Part shown: piece by piece, positions 6,449 to 15,751 of the stretch
Layout of the letters: each line of letters starts with the position of its first letter
Position numbering within the stretch: position 1 is the stretch's first letter
NCBI GenBank assembly: GCA_030849065.1
Contig: JASAON010001461.1
Span: 1 to 33,171, forward strand
Reading direction: 5' to 3'
Source: Jaenimonas drosophilae
Taxonomy: Eukaryota > Euglenozoa > Kinetoplastea > Trypanosomatida > Trypanosomatidae
DNA length: 33,171 nucleotides
Notes under the pieces: model-generated
What the model was told of the DNA's origin: nothing
What the model saw: the letters and a program-made list of their open reading frames with translations, nothing else
Database searches by the model: none
Position numbers and translations under genes: made by a program

Positions 6449-9364
6449 CTAACCAACTCGCGCAGCCTTGCGCTGGATGCTGTTCAATTTCTCGCCAATA
6501 CCATAGGCAACTGTCTGTGTGTTCGCTCGGATACGAACAACACCGGTAATGGCTCCGCTACCATCACGCTCTACACTGATATTCGCAAGCGCGTCCTCGC
6601 CAAATATCGTACGTGCGTACAGGTTGCAGGAGACATACTGGCAGTCCCCCTCACCGGAGACGTCACCCTCGGATGTGCTTGAACCTGTGTCGTCATCCAT
6701 GTCAGGAAAGGGCTCGAGTAGCTTCATGTTCAGCTGCCCTCCAACGAAGTCGACATACTCCTTCAAGTTGGACATGCTGGTGGAGACAGTAATACGGTTT
6801 TCCCAGTCAAAGACTCCCCACTTGCTCCGGAATTCCTGGGGCAGACATTTGGTTGGTCGGATATAGTTCATGATATCCACATGAATGTCGGAGAGGACAA
6901 TGCAGCACTGTTGGCATTGCGGGCTGCTGTAGAGAACGTTGCCATAGATGACACCTGCCGCACTTGCGCTCACCTTGAGGGAAGAACGGACCTTTAGCGT
7001 TCCACTTGCTGGGAGCGTGTAGCTCTGCAGGCGTTCGCACAGTCTCATCCCTCCGGGTGACGTCAAATCAATCGTTAGGTTTGTCAAGTCGCATGACGTG
7101 CGATTGAGCAGCATCCAGTCGATGGACACGCCGAACTCATCCACCGTCACGCAAGCCTCGCAGTACACCGGATCACTGTAGCCCGACAGAGGAATGGTTC
7201 GCTCCACCATATTGAGGAAGTCCTCGGCATTTTCTTCCTCCGCCTTGACTCTCACGCCGTCTCGTCCATCGACCGGCGCGTTTGCCTCACCAACGTCGAA
7301 GAAGCCATCATGGAAGTTGGTGAGCTGAGAAAAGGTGATGGGTGCATCGATACTACACGCTTGTGGTTGTGTCGCCACGCCTTCCTCCTCTACCTCCTCC
7401 TTCGTTGCATTTCCGTCCTGTCCAAGGCCACTCTCCTCCACGATTTCACCAATAAGCACCGAGCTGGAGTGCTTCTTAATAATACTCAAGGCCAACTCAA
7501 GATGCTCCTGCGCATCTGCATTCATTGGAAAGGCAGGAGTGCCCTCTGTGCCGTATTTCAAAATTTCCTGGATGATGTCCGTTGCCGCCTGCTGCGACGC
7601 TGCGATCACAGTTGGCTCCACAACCTTGGCGAACTTGGTGTTCAGCTGCACAATCAGCTTCATCAGTGTTGTGGAAAGACTGCTGGCGACGAAGTAATCT
7701 CCCTGGCAGATGAGGTGCCTCAAGCCGCTGCCATCAAAGATCTGCGCCGCATCCGTTGCATGAACGGTGGTGTAGCTGATCACGTACGTGCCGTCCTCGC
7801 GGATCGTGGTGACGGCCTTAACGGTGTCTTCCTCACCAGCTGGAGAAGCAGCAACTTCGGGTGGAGTCAGTGGATATGGCTGCATGCTACTCCGAAGTAG
7901 TTCAAGTACCTGCAGAACCTTTTCCGCCGATTCAAGATGCGAGCCAAACAGCCACAAGGTGGAGCGCAAAACACTAGGGGTACACATGGGCTGCCACAGC
8001 TCCATAAGTTGGGAGATGATACTTTCCCGAAGGTTGGGTTGGGCTTGAACGACTTCCTTGATCACATTCATCACCTCTCCGCTAGTACCGGTTGGGTCAC
8101 ACACGAAGCTCAGGAGCGATGGAATAATTGAGGCGGCTGCACTAGGGTGTCGTGCAAGAGCGACATTGATGTGCTTCAGCACAAAGAGCTTGTACTCCAC
8201 CAACGCAGCACTATCCACGAGGTCCATCTCCGAATCCGTTGGGGATAGTTCTTTCTTCATGGTCTGAATGAAGGCGTCCACATTTTTCTTCGAGAGGAGC
8301 TTCACCGCCAACGATATCACGCGCTGCCGAACCTCCCTGGACGGGCAACGAAGCGTGGAGAGAACGTCGAGAAGAGACTCCTGCAACACGGGCAGGAATC
8401 GCTTCCGCATCCTGTCCAGCTGATCAATGGCAATCAGGCGCACGCTGTTATCGGTATGAGTTTTGATGATGTCAATGTAGGTTTGCGTGGCCTCACGAAT
8501 GGCCGTTGGTGACGACGCCAACCCCAGCAGCGTAGCTGCACACTGGAAGCGAACGGAGGAGCTCTTCGACTTCAACACTGCGAAGAGGATCGGCACGTAG
8601 CGGCCCTTGTCGTAGGGATTAGCTTGCAATCGCTGGCGACAGAAGTCAACCACCGACACCAGGAAGAGACTTCCCGAGCTGGTTAGATTGTTTGTCTCTT
8701 GGTAGTCCAAGAGGAATTGAGCGGCACGCTGAGGTGCGAACTCAGCCAGCATGTCAAACGCGTTTCGCCGCGCGCTAACATCGCCTTCGTCGCGAAGGAA
8801 ATTCTCCAAGATCTCTGGGGCATCGGGAAGAAGCTCAGGAAAGCGGCTGAAGATGGAGTGAATGGCTAGGGTAGCGTTGCGTCGAACGTAGCTCTCCTGG
8901 TGCGAAAGGTTCTGCACCACGAGAGAGATAAGGGGCTCAATCAGGTCCTTCTCCTTGAGCTTGCAGAGAAAGCGCAGAGTAAGGCCACGAACGTACTCAT
9001 TGGGATGCTGCAAATCATTACGCAGGAAACTGCAAATAAGAATCATCACACTCAACAGATTCCCATCTTCATCGGTCTTGTCCACGACCTCCCAAAAATA
9101 CAGAACAAGCTTCTTGATGTGGTGATCATCTAGCGGAGTGATGTACTTGATGATGGTCATGATCATGTGATTCTGTGACTCCCCACCAAGGTGAAGCAGA
9201 ATAAGGCACTCGAGTGCTTCAGTACGGGCTTGGATATTTCCCTTCTCCAGTGCTTCTTTGATCTCAGTGGCAGACATGGCGGTTGCCTTGCGTGTCATTC
9301 CAATGAGGATCGTCGAGTGCAGCTCCTGGCTTGGAACACCCACAGTGACGGTTGCGCTGCTCAT
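6449..9364 (-). CDS. COPB1: Coatomer subunit beta (beta-COP)
   Basis: The 971-residue product matches beta-COP along its length (the human protein is about 950). The N-terminal adaptin-like HEAT solenoid includes ALEKGNIQARTEAL, DDHHIKKLVLYFWEVV, NDLQHPNEYVRG, LRFLCKLKEKDLIEPL and SYVRRNATLAIHSI. The C-terminal third has the beta-COP appendage region, ending in a block with LSDIHVDIMNYIRP and FRSKWGVFDWENRI. The protein is part of the COPI coat heptamer that forms Golgi-derived retrograde vesicles after recruitment by ARF GTPase. An acidic linker with Glu stretches separates solenoid and appendage. I place the start at the ATG at 9364; the open frame continues upstream to 9418 but has no ATG there. 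Confidence 0.96.
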   Translation of the reverse strand: MSSATVTVGVPSQELHSTILIGMTRKATAMSATEIKEALEKGNIQARTEALECLILLHLGGESQNHMIMTIIKYITPLDDHHIKKLVLYFWEVVDKTDEDGNLLSVMILICSFLRNDLQHPNEYVRGLTLRFLCKLKEKDLIEPLISLVVQNLSHQESYVRRNATLAIHSIFSRFPELLPDAPEILENFLRDEGDVSARRNAFDMLAEFAPQRAAQFLLDYQETNNLTSSGSLFLVSVVDFCRQRLQANPYDKGRYVPILFAVLKSKSSSVRFQCAATLLGLASSPTAIREATQTYIDIIKTHTDNSVRLIAIDQLDRMRKRFLPVLQESLLDVLSTLRCPSREVRQRVISLAVKLLSKKNVDAFIQTMKKELSPTDSEMDLVDSAALVEYKLFVLKHINVALARHPSAAASIIPSLLSFVCDPTGTSGEVMNVIKEVVQAQPNLRESIISQLMELWQPMCTPSVLRSTLWLFGSHLESAEKVLQVLELLRSSMQPYPLTPPEVAASPAGEEDTVKAVTTIREDGTYVISYTTVHATDAAQIFDGSGLRHLICQGDYFVASSLSTTLMKLIVQLNTKFAKVVEPTVIAASQQAATDIIQEILKYGTEGTPAFPMNADAQEHLELALSIIKKHSSSVLIGEIVEESGLGQDGNATKEEVEEEGVATQPQACSIDAPITFSQLTNFHDGFFDVGEANAPVDGRDGVRVKAEEENAEDFLNMVERTIPLSGYSDPVYCEACVTVDEFGVSIDWMLLNRTSCDLTNLTIDLTSPGGMRLCERLQSYTLPASGTLKVRSSLKVSASAAGVIYGNVLYSSPQCQQCCIVLSDIHVDIMNYIRPTKCLPQEFRSKWGVFDWENRITVSTSMSNLKEYVDFVGGQLNMKLLEPFPDMDDDTGSSTSEGDVSGEGDCQYVSCNLYARTIFGEDALANISVERDGSGAITGVVRIRANTQTVAYGIGEKLNSIQRKAARVG

Positions 9365-9917
9365 GATGGCAGGAGGAGAAACAAAGGTGTAGGTGCCACT
9401 ACTTCTGGTGGTCAACAAATGGCGCAGAGCAAGTCTGGCGCAGGCAAATGTGTGGGGTTGATGAGGCTACACACGCGCGTGAGTAAGCTTGGTAGATGCA
9501 AAGGAAGGAAGCGCATTTCCATGTGCGTTTAGTCATGACAACAGACACGGAAAAATATCGAGGTGGCGTATGAATCTTTCTCCTCGTACGTGATGAGGGG
9601 AATCGCGTATGTGTCTCCATCAACAGTTGATGAGACGCATCTGCTCTCAAACAGGTAGCCAAAACAGATCTATTCTAAAAGTTGGTTTTTTTGTTTGCGG
9701 GGTTAACAAGGTAATGATGTAGCAAGCAGGAGGTAGTGTGGATACGTCTAGGCACCTCAGAACACACCTTCTCCGTGAACGGGTGGACGGCATCTATCCA
9801 CAGGCGTTTCTAGTGGCTAAAGCGGACCCTCTATGCTCCGTACTATAGAGGGTTTGAGTTGGCGCGAACGGCGCACCGATACGTACATGATGAGGCCATG
9901 GAATGTCGCTCTTGCTT
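9365..9917. other. Intergenic region between beta-COP and the SMP-like gene
   Basis: No gene is supported in these 553 bases. Purine-rich plus-strand segments near 9366-9390 and 9494-9510 could be polypyrimidine tracts for beta-COP, but no single acceptor stands out. A perfect 9-bp hairpin lies at 9826-9853 in the likely 3' UTR of the SMP-like gene. Confidence 0.55.
9826..9853. repeat. Perfect 9-bp inverted repeat with 10-nt loop
   Basis: ACCCTCTAT at 9826-9834 is followed by its exact reverse complement ATAGAGGGT at 9845-9853. It sits 65 nt or more downstream of the stop codon of the gene at 9918-10415, so it is probably in that gene's 3' UTR. Confidence 0.65.
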
Positions 9918-10415
9918 CTATATAGGAAGTGCCTTAAAGCGTAAATCAAACCCATCCTGGATCATGCCCTCCAAGTACGGTTCCGTCTTCAGTGGCTGAA
10001 CAATGAGCTCAATAATGAGGAGTCCCGAGGGCATCTCTCGCCACATCTTTGCCTCCCCTAACGCTCGCATCACGTTTTGCGGTCCGAAGTACCCCGTGAT
10101 CACCATATTATAGTCCTTGGTGTCATTGTAGAAGTACCACTGATTCGTTCGATGGTTCACCAATCGGTAGAGAAGACCCGGTGGAGTCAAGAGTTCGCCA
10201 TTTGCGTTGGCGGTGCTAAAACAGCCTATGATCTCGTCAGCGTGGACCTTTGGCTTACTATTTTCGTACTTGGCGATTTGGTGGCCTCCCGTGCCTTCCT
10301 TTACATCCTTGTCGAAGGCATAGTCGTGATAGTACACCTCCTCTTGGGGGAGGTCTTTGTTGAACACCTCCTTGTCCTTGTCCTTGTCCTTTGCGTTGGA
10401 TGCACCACTTCCCAT
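9918..10415 (-). CDS. Divergent SMP-like protein, single domain I, predicted myristoylated
   Basis: The 165-residue product starts MGSGASNAKD, which fits N-myristoylation (Gly2, Ser6) but has no nearby Cys for palmitoylation, unlike the MGCG paralogues in this window. A charged KDKDKDKE tract and a 40-residue linker follow. Residues from about 80 to the end match calpain-like domain I: GLLYRLVNHRTNQWYFYNDTK, then VITGYFGP and a final FDLRFKALPI block. The usual PTETE motif is replaced by PLKTEPYLEG. The architecture equals trypanosomatid small myristoylated proteins, whose mono-acylated members are membrane-associated near the flagellum or pocket in Leishmania. The start is the ATG at 10415; the open frame reaches further upstream without another ATG. 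Function of domain I itself is unknown. Confidence 0.82.
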   Translation of the reverse strand: MGSGASNAKDKDKDKEVFNKDLPQEEVYYHDYAFDKDVKEGTGGHQIAKYENSKPKVHADEIIGCFSTANANGELLTPPGLLYRLVNHRTNQWYFYNDTKDYNMVITGYFGPQNVMRALGEAKMWREMPSGLLIIELIVQPLKTEPYLEGMIQDGFDLRFKALPI

Positions 10416-10473
10416 GATGGCGAATCGAAGGAAACTCCCGTCTACACGAAGAGAACTTTTCAAGACAACGCTT

Positions 10474-10502
10474 CTTAAGAAGAAAGCATGGAAAGGGGGA
10501 GA
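10474..10502 (-). promoter_or_regulatory. Probable trans-splice signal for the divergent SMP-like gene
   Basis: The transcribed strand has a polypyrimidine tract at about 10477-10502, with the first AG after it at 10475-10474. This gives a predicted 5' UTR of about 58 nt. Confidence 0.45.
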
Positions 10503-10630
10503 ATTGCAGCCATGACACAGAACAAAAGATGCGCGCTGAGAGATACTTGTACATTCATGGTGATCAGAGCTTCCTGTTGGAGTGTTGGTGGAGAGATAGA
10601 GAGAGGGATCGCCTCTTCAGCAGCAGCGGC

Positions 10631-11659
10631 TTATCCCGTTATCTTCCACTTCCAGTAGTCAACGGTGCTGTATCCAGGCTCCCCTTGTTTCCACTCGTCA
10701 AAACATGTTGATGGATTCATGGCTACCGCCGTGGCACCGCCGCGCGTCACCTCATGGCCGCTGCTGCCATTCACAATAATGAGCTGCGGGAGGCTGCTCA
10801 TATGAGTCACAGTCAGTCCAGCGTCCCTGGTTACCCACGTCGCTCCATCACGGTGAGTTACGTGAAAGAAGCCAAATGCCCGTGTAACGTCCATCATCTC
10901 CTTTCCCGCCATAGACACCGCGACCACCACAAAGTCTGGGGAATGCTGCTGATGGAAGGGTTGCAGCTGCCGCATGAAGGACATGGAGTTGTCGGACTCA
11001 GAGAAGAACAGCAGACCCACAAGACGACCTTTCAGCGCATCTCGCTGGCATGTCTTCCCCGAAGGGGCATGGATTTGCCCGATGTTCTTCAAGTAGTCAT
11101 GCATAATGTCGTCGTGATACATGGGGACAATACGTTGGTCCATCATCTTGAGATCCTCCTTCTTCTCTGCGAGCGAGGAGCTTCCGTCTCCACCAAGCGA
11201 GCGACTATCAGCATTTTTGGGTTGAAATGTGGCATCAGCAAGCATCCGCATCACCCCGGTCAATGACAGGCGCGTACGTTCTCCATCGATCATATTGAAA
11301 GCTGTAGCAGAAACACGCCGACCATCATGGATGCCAGCGTTGTACGGCTTTGCGCCGAGCCAATTCACGTCTTCTGGTGCTTCCTCACCACCCGCTGCAC
11401 GTACCTTTCCTGGGGCAGTGTTCGATGACTTTGGCTGTGTGCTCTCCACACCCAGCCCCTTTGAAAACTGGTGCGTCATCCACGGACGACTGTATTGCGG
11501 ATCCGCCTTCCAACTGTAGTCAGCGGGATTTGGTGTGTCTGGAGGAGAACTGCTCCGCCCATCACGTACCGGCCGACTGTGGGCCTGCTGGATGTTCGTA
11601 GACCAGCCTCCATTGCCACGCCGCGAGGTCCGCCACAGCCCCGCGGTGCGTCGATGCAT
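10631..11659 (-). CDS. Thioredoxin-fold (nucleoredoxin/tryparedoxin-like) protein lacking the CxxC
   Basis: The 342-residue product has a basic, Ser/Pro-rich N-terminal region (1-100) and a linker, then a nucleoredoxin-like domain at about 205-325: DALKGRLVGLLFFSES, FVVVAVSMAGKEMMDVTRAF, then SLPQLIIVNGSSGHEV with the cis-proline (Pro291). After LFFSES, where this family has a WCxxC, the sequence is D-NSMS (223-227), so both redox cysteines are missing. It is therefore unlikely to be a tryparedoxin-type oxidoreductase and may be a structural or binding protein. The domain continues with GGATAVAMNP, typical of nucleoredoxin ends. The start is the ATG at 11659; the open frame above it begins with GTG only. 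Cellular location is not evident. Confidence 0.75.
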   Translation of the reverse strand: MHRRTAGLWRTSRRGNGGWSTNIQQAHSRPVRDGRSSSPPDTPNPADYSWKADPQYSRPWMTHQFSKGLGVESTQPKSSNTAPGKVRAAGGEEAPEDVNWLGAKPYNAGIHDGRRVSATAFNMIDGERTRLSLTGVMRMLADATFQPKNADSRSLGGDGSSSLAEKKEDLKMMDQRIVPMYHDDIMHDYLKNIGQIHAPSGKTCQRDALKGRLVGLLFFSESDNSMSFMRQLQPFHQQHSPDFVVVAVSMAGKEMMDVTRAFGFFHVTHRDGATWVTRDAGLTVTHMSSLPQLIIVNGSSGHEVTRGGATAVAMNPSTCFDEWKQGEPGYSTVDYWKWKITG

Positions 11660-12746
11660 CACGGGGTGGGAAGAGAGATCCCTCGCTAATGCTGGCGCTG
11701 TGTGGACGGGACACTCCACCTAGCTTCACCAAGAAGAAGAGCATTAGAGAAGAAAAAGACGATATAAATCTCAACTGTGTGAATTACATCTTCAGCAGTA
11801 GGTCAGACGCGCGCACGAAGCGCGACACACAAACAGCTACATCAAAGAGTCCAGGTTCTTCTATTTTGACGTTGGAGCATGACAAGTGGCCGGTGCAGTC
11901 ACCGATTGCCGTGTTGTTCCGTACGGATCAGTGCACGGCAGAGAAACGTTCATGAAGAGGGCCGTCGTCCGCACGGAGAACATGAAAGGATGAATAAAAA
12001 CTAGAAAAGGGTAGAGAGAGCCGTCGAAGTATGGACTCGTGCACGAAGTCTTTTTTCTCTGCAACGGACGATATCCTCTCATTTTTCCGTACTGATGGGA
12101 TTCAGCTACATCACGCCGATCACTGGCAGTTCCCGCCCAATCACTCTCTATTACCCCAGGTTAATCGGCAGATTCGCCTCACACCAATCACCGCGCGCAC
12201 GTCACGTCAGAGAAACAAAATAAAACGAGAGATCAAACAAGAACCCGAAACAAACGAAGAAGCATATTCTACATGGGAATCATCCAACCGGGCGCACACC
12301 GCGGTATCGGCGAGTCCCCATTTCCTGGACACTCCTGCTTGAAGAGGAGAGAACAGGGTGAAGGGAGACGTTTCTCCAGCAGGTAAAGACGCGTCATAGT
12401 GGGCGTCGTTGTCAGCGCGACCGGTGGTGCATAGAGGCCCCCCAATAACCAACCTTCTCGACAGACCCATGGGAACGAACACACTCAAGAGATCTGAGCC
12501 GGGCATACGTCGGTACTTCCCAAACCGAGGTCGTCGGGACCGGAAGGAAAATGGGGTCGAAATGTGGGTTGGGTAAAGCCTCTTCTCCTCACTGGGGGAT
12601 CCTAAGCGTTTCATCTGCGTGGAGATGCCGAGACGACCCACTTTGAGTTGGCCAATTTCTTTAGCAATTTCTCATTTTGAGGTCTTGGGTGGTGTGCTTT
12701 CTTGGCTCGGTATGTGTCTACGGCGTGTGCAACGAACCGAGGCACA
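11660..12746. other. Intergenic region between the thioredoxin-fold gene and an SMP gene
   Basis: About 1.1 kb without a recognisable gene apart from the splice signal at 11724-11760. A 135-codon ORF from an ATG at 12614 down to 12207 has no identifiable features and is probably chance. Confidence 0.55.
11724..11760 (-). promoter_or_regulatory. Probable trans-splice signal for the thioredoxin-fold gene
   Basis: A minus-strand polypyrimidine tract at 11731-11760 precedes an AG at 11725-11724. The predicted 5' UTR would be about 65 nt and supports the ATG at 11659 as the start. Confidence 0.5.
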
Positions 12747-13238
12747 TTACTCAGCGTTCTCCTGGTTCGCCTGCTCCGCCTGCTGGGCCGCCTGCTCGGC
12801 TTCCTGGTGGGCGGCCTCCTCCTGGGAAGCGTTGTTGCGGTTACGGTACTCCTCTGAGAGAGGGAGAGCATCCATCTTCGCCTTGAAGCCATTGACGCGG
12901 CCCTCAATGAACATCTCAGTCTCGGTTGGGTAAACGACCACAGTGGCGGTCCAGTCACCGTTCTCCTGCTGCTCAAGCACGGTCTTGCCGAGAGCGCGGA
13001 TTTCGCAGTCCTCATTGAAGGTCACGGTAATGTGCATCTCGTACTGGGTGGTGTCGTTGTAGTACGCCCACTCCTGGGTCTCGTTGTTCACAATACGGAA
13101 GAGGAGGCCATTATCCTTCTCGAAGCCCTTCACGACCTCGTCACCAGTGAAGGTGGGCTGGCCGTGCACATAGACGATTTCGCCCTCGTTGTGCTGGTGC
13201 TCGTCGTGCTTATCCTCGTTAGATGATCCGCAGCCCAT
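12747..13238 (-). CDS. Small myristoylated/palmitoylated protein (SMP type), copy 2
   Basis: The 163-residue product begins MGCGSSNEDKHDEH, a dual acylation signal (myristate on Gly2, palmitate on Cys3). The body is one calpain-like domain I: VVKGFEKDNGLLFRIVN, WAYYNDTTQYEMHITVTF, VYPTETEMFIEGRVNGFKAK and MDALPL. The last 35 or so residues are a Glu/Ala/Gln/Asn-rich tail. In Leishmania, dually acylated SMP-1 sits on the inner face of the flagellar membrane; a flagellar or plasma-membrane site is inferred here. It is nearly identical to the protein at 15752-16195 except for the tail and the residues after the acylation motif. The start is firm: the longer open frame upstream to 13586 has no other ATG. 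Confidence 0.92.
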   Translation of the reverse strand: MGCGSSNEDKHDEHQHNEGEIVYVHGQPTFTGDEVVKGFEKDNGLLFRIVNNETQEWAYYNDTTQYEMHITVTFNEDCEIRALGKTVLEQQENGDWTATVVVYPTETEMFIEGRVNGFKAKMDALPLSEEYRNRNNASQEEAAHQEAEQAAQQAEQANQENAE

Positions 13239-13638
13239 GATTCTCGGTGGTGGATTAGATGGTAGTAAAGGTACAAAGACGTACGAGTAGGTTGTAGTGC
13301 TAGAGCTATAAGACGAGAATGGGAAGGACAAAGGCAATATGAAGCAGTCTGTGTGAGCGACAATGCTGTGAGTGCGCGCACACCGGGGTAGGTGCGCATG
13401 GCATAAGGTCGTGGAAGTACGCTTAGTAACTTCACGGTGAGAGCAGGGCCGACGAAGCAGTCTTCTCTGCCCACACCCACTCAGAGTGGTGGAGCCAACT
13501 TGCTTCGCAAAGTTGCCGCTATTGTCACCCCAATCAGTGCTTTGGCGAGTGTACCACCCACGAGCAAAGCTTCCTTCCTTACGCACGCATTACGCGGTAA
13601 TCCTTGCGCATGGCAAACGAATCGTGGCGCGTGATGGC
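13239..13638. other. Intergenic region between the SMP copy 2 and NAP genes
   Basis: This 400-base gap is open in the SMP frame for 116 codons but lacks an ATG, so I treat it as UTR. A weak polypyrimidine tract lies near 13305-13340. I see no other feature. Confidence 0.55.
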
Positions 13639-14451
13639 CTACTTGGTCACGGGGGCTGCGTTCATTACGCCGGCGGGGTCGCGAAACAGGTCCATTGAAA
13701 TCCACTGCAGAAGCACCTTGCGGTCCATCATCTCATCTTCCCAGTCGGTCATGGCCTCAGCAAGCTCATCATCGTCCGCATCATCCATGTCCTCATCGTC
13801 CTCAGGGTTCGGTGGCATCTCACTGAAGACGTCCAGCATGCTGGGGCCCTGTCGCGGTGGGGATGCCGCGGATGTAGTGTCGGCATCCTCCTCACGCGGC
13901 CGCTTACGAGAGCCGCTTGTTTGCTCAACTTCGGCATCTTCTTCAGGTTGTGGGCCGTGGCCATCCTTCCACGTAATGCCGGAGAATGACCATTGTTCCT
14001 CCACATCCTCATCATCGCTCTCCGCTTCGCTTCCCCCTTCCTTCGTATCCGCCTTCGCCGGTGGAAGTACATCCACGAGTTCTGCACACAGCTCAGTTTC
14101 TTCAAAGTAGGGGTTCGGCAGAAACACCAAAGTTATCTTGAGGCCAGTTGGTGTGTGAGTAACCGATAGATTTTGAAGATAGGTAGTGAGGAGATGCTCG
14201 TCGTATGGGCCTAGGTAGTGTGGATTGCTCTCGTCCTCTTGATCACGCTGCTGAAGTAGCTTCACTAGAGCACTCCCCCAAAAGTTTGTGGGAAGGGTCT
14301 TGTCATCAATCAACTTGGCAATCAGCGCCGCGCGGGACTCATATATCGCGTTCTTCTTGTTGTGGAGAGCCGCATCGGAAGCCTCCACCTTGGCGTGGAG
14401 CTCCTGCTGTAGTGCATCAATGCGCGACTGGATGGCTTGTACGGCTTCCAT
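13639..14451 (-). CDS. NAP/SET-family histone chaperone
   Basis: The 270-residue product has an N-terminal helix suited to dimerisation (about 1-45), then the NAP/SET core: LPTNFWGSAL (53-62), HLLTTYLQNLSVTH (86-99), ITLVFLPNPYFEETEL (106-121) and FSGITWKDGHGP (156-167). The final block DRKVLLQWISMDLF (243-256) matches the family's C-terminal helices. Acidic stretches interrupt the core (around 140-152 and 216-230), a feature linked to histone binding. SRKRPREE (181-188) is a plausible nuclear localisation signal. The length resembles SET/TAF-I rather than longer NAP1. The role is probably nucleosome assembly or histone transport. The start is the ATG at 14451. It lies between two near-identical SMP genes. 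Confidence 0.9.
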   Translation of the reverse strand: MEAVQAIQSRIDALQQELHAKVEASDAALHNKKNAIYESRAALIAKLIDDKTLPTNFWGSALVKLLQQRDQEDESNPHYLGPYDEHLLTTYLQNLSVTHTPTGLKITLVFLPNPYFEETELCAELVDVLPPAKADTKEGGSEAESDDEDVEEQWSFSGITWKDGHGPQPEEDAEVEQTSGSRKRPREEDADTTSAASPPRQGPSMLDVFSEMPPNPEDDEDMDDADDDELAEAMTDWEDEMMDRKVLLQWISMDLFRDPAGVMNAAPVTK

Positions 14452-14482
14452 TCCCACGACGATAGGATGTGGATGAGGGTAT

Positions 14483-14540
14483 CTAAAAGAGTGCGTAGCA
14501 CCAACAGGAAATAAGAGAGAAGATGGGTGAGGAGTGAAAG
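14483..14540 (-). promoter_or_regulatory. Probable trans-splice signal for the NAP/SET gene
   Basis: A minus-strand pyrimidine-rich tract at about 14506-14540 precedes the first AG at 14484-14483, about 32 nt before the start codon. The spacing is plausible; the tract is interrupted by a few purines. Confidence 0.38.
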
Positions 14541-15376
14541 CACTAATGGTGGTTTTTTACCTGTAGTCACCTTCTATTGCATAGAACAGGCACCGTCATT
14601 ATTTCGTGGGAAAATTTCATCAATGGCAGGCGTCCATTCTTCCATTACGGCGTGTCTTTGCTCATCACTTGTTTACTGCTGTAGATTGCCGTATCTGCGC
14701 GTGCAAGGGGGAGAAGGCTCGAGGAAGTTTTTGACACCGTGGCAGTACGGACAATTACAGAAGACTGTCTGCCCAGGTGACCCACGTCGCCCTTCCTCCT
14801 CCCCTCTACCACCACTGTGGCCCCGAGTCAGCGCGGTCTTTTTCAATCGTAGTGAACAAAAAGGAGGGCTGGGGGGGCTCTCGTGGAGAGAAAGTAACCG
14901 ATGTGGCACGAGTACAAGGGAAAGAGAATGGCGCACATTCGTGGAATGCCTGTGGGATGAAGATAGGGGAGACATGAAAATATAAGAAAGAGGATCAACA
15001 ACATTCAGTGGATGGGGGTAGGAAAAAATTGAAAAATGGGCCACGAAGACTGCGGGAAAAATGCTGGCTAGGGGTGGGGGGCATGCTCGGACAGTAGTGG
15101 TTGCTCCACGGTGCTCCTCCTCTCGAGAATAAAGACGGGGAATGGTGGCTCTAGCACAAGTGTGAACACCCACTATCTCTTCATATCATTTTTTTCTCTC
15201 ACGCGCGCAAAGGGGAGATCAACCTCCTTGATTCGGTTCCGCTCAGGCGCTATGTGTGATACAGGTATGTGTGTTCTTCATTGACCACAGTGGAGGGATA
15301 AACCTGGTTTGAACACTGATGGTCAAATTTCTTTGTTTTACTCTACGTCGCTCCACAGCCATGATCGTCCGACTGG

Positions 15377-15395
15377 CTCATCTGATACAGATGAG
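15377..15395. repeat. Perfect 8-bp hairpin with 3-nt loop
   Basis: CTCATCTG at 15377-15384 is followed after ATA by its exact reverse complement CAGATGAG at 15388-15395. It lies about 360 nt downstream of the SMP copy 1 stop codon, in the likely 3' UTR. Confidence 0.65.
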
Positions 15396-15751
15396 TGAAC
15401 GCACTCTTCCGCCCGGTTACGAACGGTTACGCACCTAGAAATCTGTCGGTGTGACAGAGATTGAGATGCTTCAGTCGTTCAGGGTGGAAGAGAGGTCTGA
15501 CAGACAGTGCAGGACTCTCCAGTTGTTAGGTAGCGATGCACGGTACGCGATGCTACGAGATTCGATGACAAATCAAAAAGACACCGTCGTTGGAGACGCA
15601 ACCCACTCGAACATCACCCCAACGATTCCCAGCCCAGTCGTAGTCGATGTAATGGACTAGCAGCGATGCGCGTGTAGATGATTGAGAGAGAGACGCTGGC
15701 CGACTGGCTTACGCCGCGGAGGCGCCGATGTCAACGAAAGGAGCCACTACT

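Larger units (their letters stand above)
14452..15751. other. Intergenic region between NAP/SET and SMP copy 1
   Basis: This 1.3-kb gap has no recognised gene. It would contain the 3' UTR of the SMP gene at 15752-16195 and the 5' region of NAP/SET. A 166-codon frame at 14673-15173 begins with GTG and contains a few Cys residues but nothing recognisable. A tight hairpin lies at 15377-15395 and a short direct repeat (CGGTTACG, 15414-15421 and 15424-15431) beside it. Confidence 0.55.

Noticed and set aside
12747..13586. A 279-codon version of SMP copy 2 starting at 13586.
   Set aside because: The first codon is GTG and no ATG occurs before MGCGSSN at 13238, which is also the acylation motif and matches its paralogue.
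14673..15173. A 166-codon frame with several Cys residues that might suggest a zinc-binding protein.
   Set aside because: It starts with GTG, its Cys spacing fits no finger I know, and the region is pyrimidine-rich UTR.
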